From Prevotella sp. (GTDB taxonomy: Bacteria > Bacteroidota > Bacteroidia > Bacteroidales > Bacteroidaceae), in NCBI GenBank assembly GCA_017557405.1, contig JAFYYV010000011.1:1-36395 (forward strand): 36,395 nt of DNA, written 5' to 3'. The translations under genes were made by a program, and so were the position numbers. Positions 16,829 through 27,000 of the stretch are shown one piece after another. A model generated the notes under the pieces. It saw nothing but the letters and a program-made list of their open reading frames with translations, was not told where the DNA came from and did not search any database. Positions within the stretch are counted from its first letter, which is position 1; every line of letters starts with the position of its first letter.

Positions 16829-18928
16829 TCACTTTGATTTGCGTCGTCCTTCCTTCTTATTGGTTTTCTCCTTGTTCTCCTTGTTGAGTTCAGGATATTG
16901 AATACGCGTGTGGTAGATGGATTTCAAGCGTTCGATGAGCACAAGCTTGGCTTGGGCAATGTCTCTGAAGGTGATGGGGCATTCCTTGAAATAGCCATTG
17001 GTCACTTGCTCGTCGATGATTCGGTTCACCAACGAGGAGATGCTTTCTTCCGTGTACTCTTTGAGTGAGCGGCTGGCCGCTTCCACGGCATCGGCCATCA
17101 TCAGAATGGCCTGTTCGCGCGTGAATGGATTGGGACCTGGATACATGAACGGCTCTTTGTCGATGACTTCATTGGGATGGGCGTTCTGCTCCTTGACATA
17201 GAAATAGCGTGCCATTCCGGTGCCGTGGTGGGTGAGGATGAAGTTCTTGATGATGCCAGGAAGGTTGGCCTTCTCGGCGAGTTTGATGCCTTCGGTGACA
17301 TGGCTGGTGATGATTCGTGCACTCTCGACAGACTTCATCTTCTCGTGAGGATTCACGCCTGCCTGGTTCTCGGTGAAGAACACAGGATTGGCCATCTTGC
17401 CAATGTCGTGATAGAGTGCTCCAGTACGGACGAGCAAACTGTTGGCTTCAATTTTGTTGGCAATCTCGGAGGCGAGGTTTCCCACCGTTATAGCGTGTTG
17501 GAATGTGCCTGGAGCAATCTCGCTGAGGTTGCGAAGCAACCCCTTGTTGGTGTTGGAAAGCTCGAAGAGCGTGACATTGCTGGTAAAACCGAAGGTCTTC
17601 TCAATGAGATACATCAACGGGTAGGCTAACAGCAGCAGCACACCATTCATCAAGATATAGATGTACATGTCTCTGTCGAGAGACAGGAATTCGTTGTCTT
17701 GGATGAGTTGCAATGCCAAGTAGATGGCTGCAGAGGCGAGCATGACGAGCATTGCGGTCTTGAACAGTTGGGCTCGTTGCGACAGCTCTCGAAGTGAATA
17801 GACGGCTACGAAGCCTGCTACCATCTGTACGATGATGAATTCGTATTGGTATTTCACGGCAACTGCACAGAGCAGTACCATTATGGTGTGTGTCGTGAAG
17901 GCCGTTCGAGAGTCCATGAACACGCGGATGAAGATGGGAGTCAATGCAAACGGTATGATATAGACGCTGAAATGGTTATAGCGTATCATGAGCGAAACGA
18001 GTATTGGAAACACGGTGATCATTGAATAGAGCATCATGATGGAGCGTGGCTTGTCGAAATAGTCGCGACGGAAAAGGGCCAAATAGATAGTGAAGAGGAC
18101 GACCATGATGCCGACGTATATGATTTGCCCGAGCACCGTGCTGGTGATTTCGTTCTGGTTGCTGTTGCGGCGTATCGTCTCCTTCTCAAAAGATTCTAGC
18201 ACGCGGTAAGTGTATGCGTCGACAATGTCGCCACGATCAATGATTTTTTGTCCGGACATCACGTATCCACTGGCGGGTGCCACAAGACTGAGCAATTCAT
18301 CGCGTTCTGCCTCGCTTCGTGCTTTGTCGTAGATCAGGTTGGGTTCGATGTATTCGTTGAGGTTGCATTTTTGCAGAATGGAACGCTGTGGAGCCAATTT
18401 TTCATCTGACAAGAGTAGTTCGTAGGCGGAAAGGGTAGAGTAGATGCAGTTGATAGTGATGCTCTGTGCAGTCTTTCCGTTGACCACGCGCACCTGTTTT
18501 GTGGTGTCTTTGTAGATGAGATTGTATTCAGGTGGATTCATGATACCCATCTGATAAAGGCGATGAAGGCGGTCGGCAATGGTTGCTTTGTAGTCGGCCG
18601 ACAAGCCGGGGATTCCATCGCGATAGTCGATGAGAAACTTTCCTACCTGCTGTTTCTCTATCTCCTTGTCGTAGTTGAAATAGGGCTGGAAGATGCTCAA
18701 CAACGAGTCTTGTTCGTGTTGGATGACTTCGTCGCTCTTGTAGATGGGGAAATCGAACTTCGCGATGAGGGAACTGTACATCCAAGGTTTGCCCACATCG
18801 TAATTGAATAGTTTCTCCTCGTTTCGCGGGAGGAACCACACGATAAGCGCCACAGTCACAAGGACGATGCACGTGCGGGTCAATATGCTTCTGAGGCGAT
18901 GGCCTTCTGATTGATCGAAATAATCCAT
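16829..18928 (-). CDS. 7TM-HD family phosphohydrolase (PgpH-like)
   Basis: A 699-residue membrane-bound phosphohydrolase of the family with an extracellular 7TMR-HDED domain, seven membrane helices and a cytoplasmic HD domain; characterised PgpH members hydrolyse cyclic di-AMP. Here a first helix (about residues 18-36) is followed by an extracellular part (about 40-265) containing YMSGQKIIDRGDIVDAYTY-like sequence near 225-245, then a run of hydrophobic helices (about 270-455). The HD domain follows, with the metal-binding His507-Asp508 in ALYHDIGKMANP and later ESARIITSHV and FILTHHGTG. The C-terminus is Lys/Glu rich (about 680-699). All key residues of an active HD domain are present. The gene is divergent from gltX. 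Cyclic di-AMP as substrate is inferred from the family. Confidence 0.93.
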   Translation of the reverse strand: MDYFDQSEGHRLRSILTRTCIVLVTVALIVWFLPRNEEKLFNYDVGKPWMYSSLIAKFDFPIYKSDEVIQHEQDSLLSIFQPYFNYDKEIEKQQVGKFLIDYRDGIPGLSADYKATIADRLHRLYQMGIMNPPEYNLIYKDTTKQVRVVNGKTAQSITINCIYSTLSAYELLLSDEKLAPQRSILQKCNLNEYIEPNLIYDKARSEAERDELLSLVAPASGYVMSGQKIIDRGDIVDAYTYRVLESFEKETIRRNSNQNEITSTVLGQIIYVGIMVVLFTIYLALFRRDYFDKPRSIMMLYSMITVFPILVSLMIRYNHFSVYIIPFALTPIFIRVFMDSRTAFTTHTIMVLLCAVAVKYQYEFIIVQMVAGFVAVYSLRELSQRAQLFKTAMLVMLASAAIYLALQLIQDNEFLSLDRDMYIYILMNGVLLLLAYPLMYLIEKTFGFTSNVTLFELSNTNKGLLRNLSEIAPGTFQHAITVGNLASEIANKIEANSLLVRTGALYHDIGKMANPVFFTENQAGVNPHEKMKSVESARIITSHVTEGIKLAEKANLPGIIKNFILTHHGTGMARYFYVKEQNAHPNEVIDKEPFMYPGPNPFTREQAILMMADAVEAASRSLKEYTEESISSLVNRIIDEQVTNGYFKECPITFRDIAQAKLVLIERLKSIYHTRIQYPELNKENKEKTNKKEGRRKSK

Positions 18929-18948
18929 ACTCTTTGTTGTTTAGATTG

Positions 18949-18980
18949 CGAAAATACGAAAAAAATATGCAAAACTCAAA
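18949..18980 (-). promoter_or_regulatory. Promoter of the 7TM-HD gene
   Basis: On the minus strand TTTG (18977-18980) precedes TATTTTCG (18949-18956) by 20 bases; the second box differs from TAnnTTTG at one position. It shares the 94-base divergent region with the gltX promoter. Confidence 0.45.
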
Positions 18981-18989
18981 AAAAAGTTG

Positions 18990-18997
18990 TAATTTTG
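18990..18997 (+). promoter_or_regulatory. -7 box of the gltX promoter
   Basis: TAATTTTG matches TAnnTTTG exactly and would start transcription close to 19004, about 19 bases before gltX. No good TTTG is seen 20 bases upstream, where the sequence is nearly all A; the -33 element is therefore weak or overlaps the divergent promoter. Confidence 0.5.
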
Positions 18998-19022
18998 CAC
19001 AAAAATTAAGAAAAAAGTATTC

Positions 19023-20540
19023 ATGGAAAGAAAAGTTAGGGTGCGTTTTGCACCAAGTCCCACGGGGGCGTTGCATATCGGCGGTGTCCGAACAGCTTTG
19101 TTCAACTATCTCTTTGCTCGCAAGCACAACGGTGATCTGGTGTTCAGAATCGAGGACACCGACTCCACTCGTTTTGTGCCAGGTGCCGAGGAATACATCA
19201 TCGAATCGTTCCACTGGTTGGGCATTCAGTTCGATGAGGGCGTGTCGTTTGGTGGCCAGTATGGTCCTTATCGTCAAAGTGAGCGTCGCGACATCTACAA
19301 GAAGTACGTGGAGCAACTGCTTGCCGCTGGACGTGCTTATATCGCTTTCGACACTCCTGAGGAACTGGAACAGAAACGAGCTGAAATACAGAACTTCCAA
19401 TACGATGCCAAGACGCGTATGGGAATGCGTAATTCGCTGACCATGACACCCGCAGAGGTACGCCAATTGATTGATGACGGCCAACAATATGTGGTGCGTT
19501 TCAAGGTCGAGCCGGGACGCGAGGTGCTTGTCAATGACATGATTCGTGGTGAGGTGCGCGTGAAGAGCGACATCATCGACGACAAGGTGCTATATAAGAG
19601 CGCCGACGAACTGCCTACCTACCATTTGGCGAACATTGTCGATGACCATTTGATGGAGATTTCCCATGTCATTCGTGGCGAAGAGTGGTTGCCCTCTGCA
19701 CCGCTCCATGTACTGCTCTACGAAGCTTTCGGATGGAGTGATACCATGCCAAGTTTTGCCCATCTCCCCTTGTTGCTCAAGCCCGAAGGAAAAGGCAAAC
19801 TTTCCAAGCGCGACGGCGACCGTCTGGGATTCCCTGTGTTCCCTCTCGAGTGGCACGATCCGAAAACGGGTGAGGTGAGCAGTGGTTATCGCGAAAGCGG
19901 CTATTTCCCTGAGGCTGTCATCAATTTCCTTGCTCTGTTGGGATGGAATCCCGGTACCGAGCAGGAACTTTTCACACTCGATGAGTTGGTTGAGGCTTTC
20001 GACATCTCGCGTTGTTCGAAGGCAGGTGCCAAGTTTGACTATCAGAAAGGCATCTGGTTCAACCACGAGTACATCTTGAAGAAGTCGAAAGAGGAGATTG
20101 CCCAATTGTTCGCCCCTATCGTGGCTAATAATGGTGTGGAGGAGTCCATGGAGCGCATCAAGGAAGTCGTACGTATGATGAAGGATCGCGTGTCGTTTGT
20201 CAAGGAGTTGTGGCCTCTATGCTCTTTCTTCTTCATTCCGCCTACACAATATGATGAGAAGACGGTCAAGAAACGTTGGAAGGAGGACTCTCCGCAAGTG
20301 ATGGCCGAATTGGCAACCTTGCTCGAAGGACTCGACGACTTCTCACTTGAGAACCAAGAGCGTGTTGTCCACGAATGGGTGGAAAAGAAAGAATACAAAC
20401 TCGGCAATGTGATGAATGCTTGGCGACTCACACTCGTCGGTGAGGGCAAAGGCCCCGGTATGTTCGACATCTCAGCGTTCCTCGGCAAGGATGAAACCCT
20501 CCGTCGTATGCGTCGAGCCATTGAAGTGCTTAATTCATAA
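19023..20540 (+). CDS. gltX: Glutamyl-tRNA synthetase
   Basis: This class I aminoacyl-tRNA synthetase attaches glutamate to tRNA-Glu. The 505-residue protein starts [21 protein letters not shown], with the HIGH-type signature at His18-Gly21, followed by [10 protein letters not shown] (about 40-49). The KMSKS-type loop is GKLSKRDGD, with the two lysines at 259 and 262. The anticodon-binding helical region fills residues about 330-505. Length is normal. It is the first gene of a two-gene unit: the Kdo transferase begins 12 bases after its stop. Annotation is certain; only discrimination between Glu- and Gln-accepting variants is not judged here. Confidence 0.98.
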   Translation: MERKVRVRFAPSPTGALHIGGVRTALFNYLFARKHNGDLVFRIEDTDSTRFVPGAEEYIIESFHWLGIQFDEGVSFGGQYGPYRQSERRDIYKKYVEQLLAAGRAYIAFDTPEELEQKRAEIQNFQYDAKTRMGMRNSLTMTPAEVRQLIDDGQQYVVRFKVEPGREVLVNDMIRGEVRVKSDIIDDKVLYKSADELPTYHLANIVDDHLMEISHVIRGEEWLPSAPLHVLLYEAFGWSDTMPSFAHLPLLLKPEGKGKLSKRDGDRLGFPVFPLEWHDPKTGEVSSGYRESGYFPEAVINFLALLGWNPGTEQELFTLDELVEAFDISRCSKAGAKFDYQKGIWFNHEYILKKSKEEIAQLFAPIVANNGVEESMERIKEVVRMMKDRVSFVKELWPLCSFFFIPPTQYDEKTVKKRWKEDSPQVMAELATLLEGLDDFSLENQERVVHEWVEKKEYKLGNVMNAWRLTLVGEGKGPGMFDISAFLGKDETLRRMRRAIEVLNS

Positions 20541-20552
20541 TCCCTTTTCATT

Positions 20553-21785
20553 GTGTATCAAGTAGTCATTTATCTGTATCTCTTCGGAGTCGCCATCGCA
20601 AGCCTTTTCAACAAGAAGGTGCGAACCATGTGGCGAGGCGAACGCAATGCGATCCGCCAACTCAAGGCCAATGTGGACCCTAATGCCCATTATGTTTGGT
20701 TTCACGCTGCCTCGCTTGGTGAGTTCGAGCAGGGACGCCCGTTAATGGAGCAGTTGCGTCGTGAGCACCCGGAATACAAGATTCTGCTCACATTCTTCTC
20801 CCCTTCTGGCTATGAGGTACGCAAGAACTACCAAGGTGCCGACATCATCACTTACCTGCCCCTCGACACTATCCGCAATGCGCGTCGCTTCTTGCGGGCC
20901 ATCAAACCCGAGATGGCGTTCTTCATCAAGTACGAGTTTTGGTACAACTATCTGCACATTCTCAAGCATCGCAATGTACCCGTATATAGTGTCTCTTCCA
21001 TCTTCCGCCCTGACCAGGTGTTCTTCCGTTGGTACGGATCGCAGTATGGACGAGTACTCAAGTGTTTCACTCGTTTCTTCGTACAGAACGAGGAGAGCCG
21101 CCAGTTGCTTTCTACATTGGGCATCAATGATGTAGATGTTGTAGGCGACACTCGCTTCGACCGCGTGTTGCAAATCAAGGAGGCCGCCAAGCAATTGCCT
21201 ATCGTAGAGGCTTTCCTGCAACAACCAACCCCAAAAGTGTTTGTTGCTGGTTCCTCGTGGCCACCCGACGAGGAAATCTTCATTCGCTACTTCAACAACC
21301 ATCGCGACTGGAAACTCATCATCGCACCGCATGTCATTGGCGAGAGCCATCTCCGACAGATGGAGAACCTACTGCAAGACCGAAAGGTCGCACGATACAC
21401 TCAACTCGCAGATAGCACGACTGTTGCTGAAGATACTGAAGTGCTCATTATCGACACCTTCGGACTTCTTTCCAGTATCTATCGGTATGCACAGGTTGCT
21501 TATGTGGGCGGAGGTTTTGGAGTGGGTATTCACAACCTTCTCGAAGCCGCCGTATGGAACGTTCCCGTCTTCTTTGGTCCGAATAATCAGCGTTTCCAAG
21601 AAGCTGCAGACCTCAAATCATGTGGTGGAGGACTCGAAATACGCGACTACGACGATTTCGAACGTCAGATGCAACAGTTGAAGAACGACCAGCAACTACG
21701 TACTCAATGTGCTCAGGCGGCTGGAAACTATGTCGAGAGCCGTTCAGGTGCCACTTCCAAAGTGTTGCAAACCGTCTTCTTGTAG
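20553..21785 (+). CDS. waaA: 3-deoxy-D-manno-octulosonic acid (Kdo) transferase
   Basis: WaaA (KdtA) adds Kdo from CMP-Kdo to the lipid A precursor at the cytoplasmic face of the inner membrane. The 410-residue protein begins at GTG 20553 with a hydrophobic N-terminal anchor (YQVVIYLYLFGVAIASLF). The GT30 signatures are clear: HAASLGEFEQGRPLM (about residues 51-65, with the conserved catalytic-type Glu), LTFFSPSGYEVR (about 79-90), and the C-terminal nucleotide-binding part VAYVGGGFGVGIHNLLEAA (about 315-333) and GPNNQRFQEA. It is probably co-transcribed with gltX, 12 bases upstream. Its last codons lie in a hairpin (21779-21828). Confidence 0.96.
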   Translation: MYQVVIYLYLFGVAIASLFNKKVRTMWRGERNAIRQLKANVDPNAHYVWFHAASLGEFEQGRPLMEQLRREHPEYKILLTFFSPSGYEVRKNYQGADIITYLPLDTIRNARRFLRAIKPEMAFFIKYEFWYNYLHILKHRNVPVYSVSSIFRPDQVFFRWYGSQYGRVLKCFTRFFVQNEESRQLLSTLGINDVDVVGDTRFDRVLQIKEAAKQLPIVEAFLQQPTPKVFVAGSSWPPDEEIFIRYFNNHRDWKLIIAPHVIGESHLRQMENLLQDRKVARYTQLADSTTVAEDTEVLIIDTFGLLSSIYRYAQVAYVGGGFGVGIHNLLEAAVWNVPVFFGPNNQRFQEAADLKSCGGGLEIRDYDDFERQMQQLKNDQQLRTQCAQAAGNYVESRSGATSKVLQTVFL

Positions 21786-21828
21786 GGCTTTAAACATGCC
21801 AACCATACAGCTCGGTTGACCCTACAAG
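21779..21828 (+). other. Hairpin spanning the waaA stop codon
   Basis: CTTGTAGGG (21779-21787, containing the TAG stop) pairs perfectly with CCCTACAAG (21820-21828), enclosing a smaller CAACC/GGTTG hairpin. No run of Ts follows directly, so it is a transcript-end or stability structure rather than a standard terminator. Confidence 0.5.
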
Positions 21829-21850
21829 CATGAAGCATCAATTTGGTTTT

Positions 21851-21938
21851 GTCAAAGGCCACAAATGACGCCCTCAAAGACCACAAATGAGACGGTCAAA
21901 GCTATGCAATGAGCTCGTCAAAGGCCATCAATGGGAAT
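21851..21938 (+). repeat. 22-bp tandem array, middle copy
   Basis: Four units start at 21851, 21873, 21895 and 21917, exactly 22 bases apart, with the pattern G/CTCAAAG, six bases, AATGAG-like, three bases. The hexamers are GCCACA, ACCACA, CTATGC and GCCATC. The array lies between the convergent genes waaA and patB, and belongs to the same family as 265-350 and 36021-36086. Confidence 0.87.
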
Positions 21939-21981
21939 AGCTGTTTTTTTTATGCTTTAGGAACTCAATAGTTTTACTTCC

Positions 21982-23166
21982 TTATAGCTTCTCAATTGTT
22001 TGTTTGATACGTCGAAGTCCTTCCATGAGTTGGCTGCGAGGGCAAGCGATGTTGATGCGAATGAATCCCTCGCCAGTTTTTACTCCGTACATAGTTCCGC
22101 TGTTCACTTGCACTTTTCCTTCGTTGAGCAGACGTTGAGTGAGCTCGTCGGAAGAGAGGCCGGTTGCCCGAATGTTGACCCAAACGAGATAGGTTCCTTC
22201 GAGTCGGGCAACTTTGAGTTCTGGCAGCTCGCTTGCGAAGTATTGGCAGAGTGCTACCTTATTATTATAAAGATAGTCGCAGAGTTGGTCGAGCCATTCG
22301 CCGCCTTCGTTGTAAGCCGCCTGTTGTGCGATAGGAGCGAAGGGATTGACATCGCAGATTTCATTGATGTTGATGGCGCGGTCGATGAGTTGTCGAGTCT
22401 TAGGATCATTGGAAATAATATGAGCCATCTGAAGGCCTGCGATATTGAACGACTTTGATGCCGAACTGCAGGTAATGCTGTTGTCGAGGCACGCTTGCGA
22501 GATGCTGGCATAAGGCGTGTAACGATAGCCGGGCATGACGAGTTCACAATGGATTTCGTCGGCTATGACTCGCACACCATGACGCAAACAGATGTCGTTC
22601 ATGCGTTCTAACTCTTGTGGCGTCCACACACGTCCAGCAGGGTTGTGAGGATTACAAAGCAAGAAGAGTTTCACGCGTGGGTCGGCACACTTTTTCTCGA
22701 AGTCCTCCCAGTCGGTTTCGTAGGTGAAAGATTCGGGTGTTTGGTGTATATCTATAACTTTCAACGGCGATTCAACAATGTGGCATTGATTGTTTCGGAT
22801 GCTGGAGAAGAAACAATTGTAAACGGGCGATTGGATGAGGACAGCATCGCCGGGTTGCGTAAGCGCCTTGATGACGGCCGAGATAGCTGGCACGACGCCT
22901 GTGGTATAGAGCATCCAAGGACGCTGAATGGTCCATCCGTGCCGTTGGTTAAACCAGTTGATGACAGCTTCATAATAGGAATCAGGCACAAAGGTATAGC
23001 CGAAGACACCATGTCGTATTCGTTTTTCGAGGGCTTTTGTGATACAAGGAGCAGCCTTGAAGTCCATGTCGGCCACCCAAAGCGGTATGATATCTGGGTC
23101 GTTGTGCTCGTCCCATTTGTAGGAATTGGTATTTCTTCTGTCAACGAGTTCGTCGAAATCGTACAT
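21982..23166 (-). CDS. patB: PLP-dependent C-S lyase / aminotransferase (PatB/MalY family)
   Basis: A 394-residue fold-type I pyridoxal-phosphate enzyme; characterised PatB/MalY members are cystathionine beta-lyases that split C-S bonds to give pyruvate, ammonia and a thiol. The N-terminal family signature is MYDFDELVDRRNTNSYKWD and IIPLWVADMDFKAAPCI (about residues 28-44). The PLP-binding lysine is Lys238 in SSASKSFNIAGLQ, with the preceding ADEIHCEL motif (about 201-208) supplying the cofactor Asp. The end GEGFIRINIACPRSQLMEGL holds the substrate-carboxylate Arg. It begins 11 bases after the DUF3737 gene and is likely in one transcript with it. Whether the real role is methionine synthesis, sulfur release or aminotransfer is not decided by sequence. 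Confidence 0.92.
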   Translation of the reverse strand: MYDFDELVDRRNTNSYKWDEHNDPDIIPLWVADMDFKAAPCITKALEKRIRHGVFGYTFVPDSYYEAVINWFNQRHGWTIQRPWMLYTTGVVPAISAVIKALTQPGDAVLIQSPVYNCFFSSIRNNQCHIVESPLKVIDIHQTPESFTYETDWEDFEKKCADPRVKLFLLCNPHNPAGRVWTPQELERMNDICLRHGVRVIADEIHCELVMPGYRYTPYASISQACLDNSITCSSASKSFNIAGLQMAHIISNDPKTRQLIDRAININEICDVNPFAPIAQQAAYNEGGEWLDQLCDYLYNNKVALCQYFASELPELKVARLEGTYLVWVNIRATGLSSDELTQRLLNEGKVQVNSGTMYGVKTGEGFIRINIACPRSQLMEGLRRIKQTIEKL

Positions 23167-23177
23167 AATATATTGAA

Positions 23178-24035
23178 TTAGGTTAAGGGTGCTTGTCGGG
23201 TTTTGATGATGCAGTTGGCTGGTTGCCGGATGTTTTCGTCGATCGTGACGCTGCCTATTTCATCAGCAATAATATGACCACTTGTGGGGTTCTTGATGTT
23301 CTCGATTCGTCCTCGGATGTCGGCCTCAACAGTAGAATATTCGAAGATGCGGTCGGAAGCTGCATCGAAGGTGCAGTTCTCGAGTACAAGGTCTTCGGTA
23401 TAGCATAACAGTTGCTCACCTGCAAGATGGCAGTTCACGAGTCGGACGTTCTTGGAGTGCCACGCGAGGTATTCTCCATCGAGCACTGAGTCGTAAATGG
23501 TGATGTTCTCGCATTCCCAGAAGGAGTCTTTCGTGACAATATTAGCGTGGTGTATCTCCACATTCTTGCAGTATTGGAACACGTATTTCGAATCACTCTC
23601 GAGTCCGTCTACGTAGATATTTTGGGAAAACATAAAAGGGTAGGTTCCGTCGTGGAGTTTCACGTTCTTCAGTCTCAATCCATTGACGCGCCAGAATACT
23701 TCATCCGCATCGTTGATCACCACGTTCTCGAGTTCCACATTGTTCATCTCGCGAAAGAACTTGGGACCATCGATAACGCAGTCGCTCATTCGTAAGTCGT
23801 TGGTATACCAGATGGCAGAGCGCGAGCCAGGTGCGAAATAGCAGTCGTTGACTCGTGCTCCATCGATGTGCCACAATGGGTATTTGCCATAGAAATGGCA
23901 GCCAGTGGCCTCGATGTTCTGGCATTGTTTGATGGCCGATTCGCCATCTATGATGGTGACGTTCTCTAATCGTAGATCGTGTCGAGCGAAAAGCGGTCGT
24001 TCACCACCAAATTGTTTGTCTTTGATCAGTTCCAT
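23178..24035 (-). CDS. DUF3737 family protein (right-handed beta-helix)
   Basis: A 285-residue protein of a conserved family of unknown function. It starts MELIKDKQFGGERPLFARHD and has short repeated rungs of the form '-L.LeNv.i.g...f..' (for example NVELENVVINDADEVFWRV, about residues 98-116, and NVEIHHANIVTKDSFWECEN, about 156-175), the spacing of a right-handed beta-helix such as pectate-lyase-like folds. No signal peptide is present, so it is probably cytoplasmic. It sits 39 bases downstream of the GH128-like gene and 11 upstream of patB. I recall DUF3737 genes next to PatB-type enzymes elsewhere, which suggests a shared role, but none is established to my knowledge. Confidence 0.88.
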   Translation of the reverse strand: MELIKDKQFGGERPLFARHDLRLENVTIIDGESAIKQCQNIEATGCHFYGKYPLWHIDGARVNDCYFAPGSRSAIWYTNDLRMSDCVIDGPKFFREMNNVELENVVINDADEVFWRVNGLRLKNVKLHDGTYPFMFSQNIYVDGLESDSKYVFQYCKNVEIHHANIVTKDSFWECENITIYDSVLDGEYLAWHSKNVRLVNCHLAGEQLLCYTEDLVLENCTFDAASDRIFEYSTVEADIRGRIENIKNPTSGHIIADEIGSVTIDENIRQPANCIIKTRQAPLT

Positions 24036-24074
24036 TTTTGTGTTTTATATTTTCTCACGCAGGAGAATCACCGC

Positions 24075-27000
24075 CTATTTGACATGTTTCTTGCCGTTGC
24101 GGATATAGATTCCATTTGCGGAAGGTGTCTTGATGCGACGTCCTTGCAGATCGTAGATGATGTCATCTGTCGGGGCTTGGCTTTCAAGGTTGCTGACACC
24201 TACGGTAATGCTTGAAGGCTTCCACGTCAGAGTGAAGTGGTCAGCACTCCACCAGGTGGTGACCTGAGCATCGATGGAGGCGCTAATGACAAGCTGATCG
24301 CCACTGAGAGCAGTAAACGATGGTAACGTCACTTTCTGCCAACCACGCTGATACTCTGACCCACTCGGCGACTGATCTCCGATACCAGTGAGAGTCTTAG
24401 TATAGGTATCTCCGTTGTGGGTGGCACTGAATGTAATGGTCTGTCCTGTAGAGCAACGCAGCAAAGCACTGACCTCGTACTCACCGTTAGGAAGATAGCC
24501 AATGGTCTGCTCCATAGATGATGACAGAGAACCACTGTTCCACTTGTCCCAATACGTGTTATTGTTGTTTCCATCCCAAGCTTGTCCGCTGTTTATACCC
24601 TGATTCTCTATTGTCCATCCAAAGTAATAGTATTCTTCGCGGTCGCCTCCACGGTTGCAGTCGGGATTCACAATGAGCACCGAGGCGTCCTTCTGTCCAT
24701 CGTCCAAATCGGTGAACAAGGCTGTCAGTTGCTCGTCACGCTCCAAAAGTTTCTCCTTGACGAATTTGTCGCCACCTTGAGTGAGCACATCCTCTTCTGT
24801 GCCCAAGTACTTCAGTTCAAAGTTGTCAGCACCAGCCCAACGGGCAGTCATAGACCCTTGGTTCTTGATGCCGATGCGCATAGTCCCATTCCTGACGAGA
24901 ATCTGCGAAATGACCGTTGCGTTGTTGTAGTCAATCTCCGAGTCGGTGGTCACAGGAGCGTAGTATTCCACACCTTCAGCCTGAGCATAGAGACCCACGT
25001 TGCCATTGACGTATGCTCCGCTCTCTTTATTAGACGAATTGAAGCACACAGCTGACAACTCATAGACGCCTGGAGGCAGTGCACCTAGGTCTTGGTAATA
25101 GTTGAACCCCATATTACCAGCAGTTGGATTCCACACCTCGAAATAGGTGTCGCCATTATCAGCCTTGGTGTAACCGTTTTGTGCACTTCGCTCACAGGTC
25201 CATCCCGGTATGTTACTCTTGCTCTCTGCCACGATCTCAGGATTGCTGATGTAACCCAATTTCATCTCCTCGCTAGTGGCCGAACCACCATAAAGTGTGT
25301 TGACAGTGACACGGAAAGAATCGCCAGTGCGGTCGATATCGTCAGTTGAAATCGTGTAGCGTACGGTAGTGGGATCTAATTTTGAACGTTCCGAAATAGT
25401 GGTCAGAATCTCCCAACTGCCACCACTGGTCTTGCGTTCCAGCACCAGTTCTTCAGCAATATCTCCGTTGGGGTTGCCAATGAGGATAATAATGTTATTA
25501 CCTGAAGTTTCAAACTGCAGTGTCGGTTTCTGCACACTAGGTCTCCACCAGACAGGATCCTTGACCTTACTGGCATGATAGGCAAAAGTGGATCTGTGAT
25601 CGCGATAAACTTGTCCAGCAGGGGTAATGCCACCATCGTCATAGAACATCTTATTGCGCCAAAAATCGAAGGAGTAGATGGCGTAACGCTCAATGTAATC
25701 GCATTCTTCCAGTTTCTGTAACAGCACTTGGAGATAGTTGCGAGCAGCATCATAACTGTTGATTTTACTATCCGTGTTGCTAAACCATGATGCACCGACC
25801 TCCATCTCTGTGAGCCATACAGGCCGCTTGGTATTGTTCCAAATGGTCCAGCACTGGTCAGTCACATATGTTGCATAGGAGTTCGCATCTCGGCTGCCGA
25901 TGTCCCAATAGGCATGTGTGACGGCAAAATCACAGCGCGATTCGTTGTTATTCTCATCGATATACTTGAAGTACTGTGTCAGATAGCTGAAATCAGTGGG
26001 CTGTGGAGAACCGATACGACCACCTCCAGCTTGGAAGTCCTTGTTGATTCCGTAAGCTGTCCAAGAGTCAATAGTACCACCACAAGAGCATTTGTCGCTG
26101 GTATGTTGTTCAGCGTGCTCAGGCTCGTTCAACGAAAGCGATGCGGTAGCAGTCTTGCTGTTAACCAGGTCGGCCCCTGGCCACCAACGGTGCTGACGGC
26201 AAGGAACATATTCCATGTCAGTGGTAGAGTTGTAATCTGCATTCCATGCCCAATACCAAGTAGCCCTTAGCTGTGGACCTTTTGTGGCTCCACCCGTGTC
26301 GCCCCATCCCTTCTTCGAGAGGTACTGCCAAGGTTTGATGTTGACAGATGATACGCGAAGGTTGAGTGCTTCCGGCAGGGTGATATCTAGGTCGCTGTGG
26401 TCTGCCACGTAGACATGACTATGTCCGCTACCGTTGGTGCCTGAAGCCAATGTTGCCATATAACCACGACGCAAGGTGAAACTCTTCATGGTGTTATTCA
26501 GCTCGCCAAGGTTGCTGTAGTTGCCCACCTTCAAGGTGAACGAACCGTCAGTACCATCGCAGTCCATTATTATACTCGGGGTAGGAATCACGGCAGCACC
26601 GTTCAAGTAGATGGCCACACGGCAGTTGCTGCCGTTCTTGGCAGCCTTGCCATTGATGGTGACATATTGCAGGTAGTCGCTGATGACCTTACTTGGAACG
26701 ATATTGTCGATGATGAGCCATGTGCGGTCGCTACCCAGATTCACCTTGCTGCCATTCAGCATAGGATTGTCGTTGGCGGTGATATGGATGTCGATAGCAT
26801 CACTGCGGTCAATCGTCTTGCCGTTCAGTTGGCAGTAGTCAATCTCGCTCACACCTTGTGCATTGGTATATACACCCGACTCGTAAGCCTGACGAGCCTC
26901 ATCCCAGTTGTTGCCTGTGGCGGGGATAATGGAGTATTGCGAGTGGCTGCCTTTCGGTTTGTCGTAATAGACGCTGACGTAGTTGCTACCTTTGTTGGCG

